The notes under the pieces: generated by a model | Database searches by the model: none | Told to the model about the DNA's origin: nothing | Seen by the model: only the letters and a program-made list of their open reading frames with translations | Shown: positions 5,129 to 6,108 of the stretch, piece by piece | Layout: each line of letters begins with the position of its first letter | Position numbering within the stretch: the first letter of the stretch is position 1 | NCBI GenBank assembly: GCA_964497135.1 | Contig: CAZCDO010000217.1 | Coordinates: forward strand, 1-6,108 | Direction of reading: 5' to 3' | Origin: CAIJXV01 sp964497135 | GTDB lineage: Bacteria > Verrucomicrobiota > Kiritimatiellia > CAIKKV01 > CAIJXV01 | Length of the DNA stretch: 6,108 bases | Position numbers and translations under genes: made by a program

Positions 5129-6108
5129 TCAGAGCGCGCCGCTCCAGAGTTGTGTGTCGTCTTTTTGAATCAACATCCGGCCTTGATACTCCAGATACAT
5201 CCCGCCGTAGAGGACGGCCTGAACCGGCTTGCCCTGTTCGAGTCGAATGGCGACCAGTGAGGCATCGGTGGAGAGGGGGCCCATCTCGCCGATTTGAGTC
5301 TGGAGTGCGCCGGTGGCGGCGAGCACATCCTGTGAGCCGTCCGCCCAGGTCAGCATGACTGCGCCGTTACCCGTCGGGGGGGTGGGAAAACGTTCACAGG
5401 TTACGGCTGGCGGGGTGGCGTGGTCGAAAGGGAGCAAGAGGGAACACATGGATCCGCACGTTCCATTGGCGTGGGCCTGATATCGAACCTGGGGAGCCGC
5501 GATCCGGTTCCCCTTGAAATCGAGCGGGAGCCATCCGGCAATCGGATAATGTCGGCCGGTCACGAGTTGGGTGTGCAGGTTTTCGGGGGCGATCAGCGGC
5601 TGGACGAGAATATTGCGCACGCCCGGTTCGGCGGTCCAGGTCAGCCCCGTTTGGGTGTCGCATTTCACCGGGCCGGCGGGAAATTGCCAGTGGATGCCGT
5701 AACCCTGTCCCGGTTGATCGGTGGTAATCCGATCCCAGACGACCGCGAAGCGGTTGCGCAGCCATAAAAGAGTTCGGGTATGGCAGCCGTAAAGACCGGG
5801 GTGTCGCCCGGTCACCCAACCCCAAGTGTAGGTTCCGGGATAATAGCCACCCGAGTAAGAGCAATTGATGACGGCCGCCTCATTCAGAATGGCACAATCC
5901 AATAAATCGGGATTTGTTTCCGCCTGGTTCATGAAGTCCAGGTGCAGCGTATTGTGGGCGGGAGTGGACTTCCCGTGAATCATGAACGGATCGGAGGTTT
6001 CGTAGCTGAAGATGCCCGGATCCATGAGGAGCATCCGCCCGCCGCTGAAATAGTTGATCGCATTGCGGGAGAGGTGGCAATGCCCGCCGCCCCAGCGGGT
6101 GGCGTCAA
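5129..6108 (-). CDS. Heparinase II/III-like polysaccharide lyase, C-terminal part (N-terminus off the right edge)
   Basis: The reading frame is open from the window edge to the TGA at 5129-5131, giving 325 visible residues. Internal methionines near 6034 and 6025 are not starts, because family-specific sequence continues upstream. The visible part matches the beta-sheet catalytic domain of heparinase II/III-like proteins. It begins DATRWGGGHCHLSRNAINYF, followed by SGGRMLLMDPGIFSYE; the Gly-His-x-His and 'G-G-R-x-L-L-x-D-P-G-x-x-x-Y' stretches are the usual landmarks. Next comes HGKSTPAHNTLHLD, matching the conserved HNT. Later stretches (LLWLRNRFAVVWDRI, GIHWQFPAG) fit the beta-sandwich, and a small C-terminal domain ends LYLEYQGR-type strands. 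Enzymes of this class cleave uronic-acid-containing polysaccharides by beta-elimination, usually in the periplasm or outside the cell. The signal peptide and the alpha-toroid domain would be in the missing N-terminus, and the substrate cannot be told. Confidence 0.82.
   Translation of the reverse strand, partial: DATRWGGGHCHLSRNAINYFSGGRMLLMDPGIFSYETSDPFMIHGKSTPAHNTLHLDFMNQAETNPDLLDCAILNEAAVINCSYSGGYYPGTYTWGWVTGRHPGLYGCHTRTLLWLRNRFAVVWDRITTDQPGQGYGIHWQFPAGPVKCDTQTGLTWTAEPGVRNILVQPLIAPENLHTQLVTGRHYPIAGWLPLDFKGNRIAAPQVRYQAHANGTCGSMCSLLLPFDHATPPAVTCERFPTPPTGNGAVMLTWADGSQDVLAATGALQTQIGEMGPLSTDASLVAIRLEQGKPVQAVLYGGMYLEYQGRMLIQKDDTQLWSGAL

Overview
The window is bacterial chromosomal DNA, fairly GC-rich, with short intergenic gaps and six or seven genuine genes. 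The mix is a secreted LamG-fold protein, a heparinase II/III-type polysaccharide lyase, a DUF362 double-4Fe-4S protein and a Phd/PIN toxin-antitoxin pair. It resembles genomes of the PVC superphylum (Kiritimatiellota, Lentisphaerota, Verrucomicrobiota, Planctomycetota). That placement is inferred from protein families, not from a marker gene.

Layout, left to right. (1) On the minus strand, running off the left edge, is an XRE-type helix-turn-helix regulator that continues into a probable cupin domain. (2) Diverging from it on the plus strand is a 420-residue secreted protein with a signal peptide, two copies of a 35-residue helical module, a Pro/Glu-rich linker and a C-terminal LamG-like jelly roll. 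The 133-base gap between the two genes is centred on an 8+8 bp palindrome containing a perfect TATAAT on each strand. (3) Convergent to the LamG gene is a minus-strand run: an RlmI-type 23S rRNA cytosine methyltransferase (furthest upstream), a Phd-family antitoxin, a PIN-domain toxin overlapping it by GTGA, and the DUF362 ferredoxin-like protein. (4) At the right edge, also on the minus strand, is the C-terminal part of a heparinase II/III-like protein. A 285-base gap rich in inverted repeats separates it from the methyltransferase gene.

Functional reading. The toxin-antitoxin cassette sits compactly between two housekeeping-like genes. Its -35 box contains the stop codon of the methyltransferase gene, and its antitoxin seems to be made from an essentially leaderless transcript. 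The regulator and the LamG gene look like a divergent pair that could share one operator. The heparinase-like and LamG proteins both suggest carbohydrate-related work outside the cytoplasm, but nothing in the window links them directly. I saw no tRNA, rRNA, CRISPR array, insertion sequence or transposase. No clearly new system is visible. The least explained parts are the repeat-rich gap at about 4951-5128, the dual-promoter palindrome at 399-418 and the duplicated helical module in the LamG protein.
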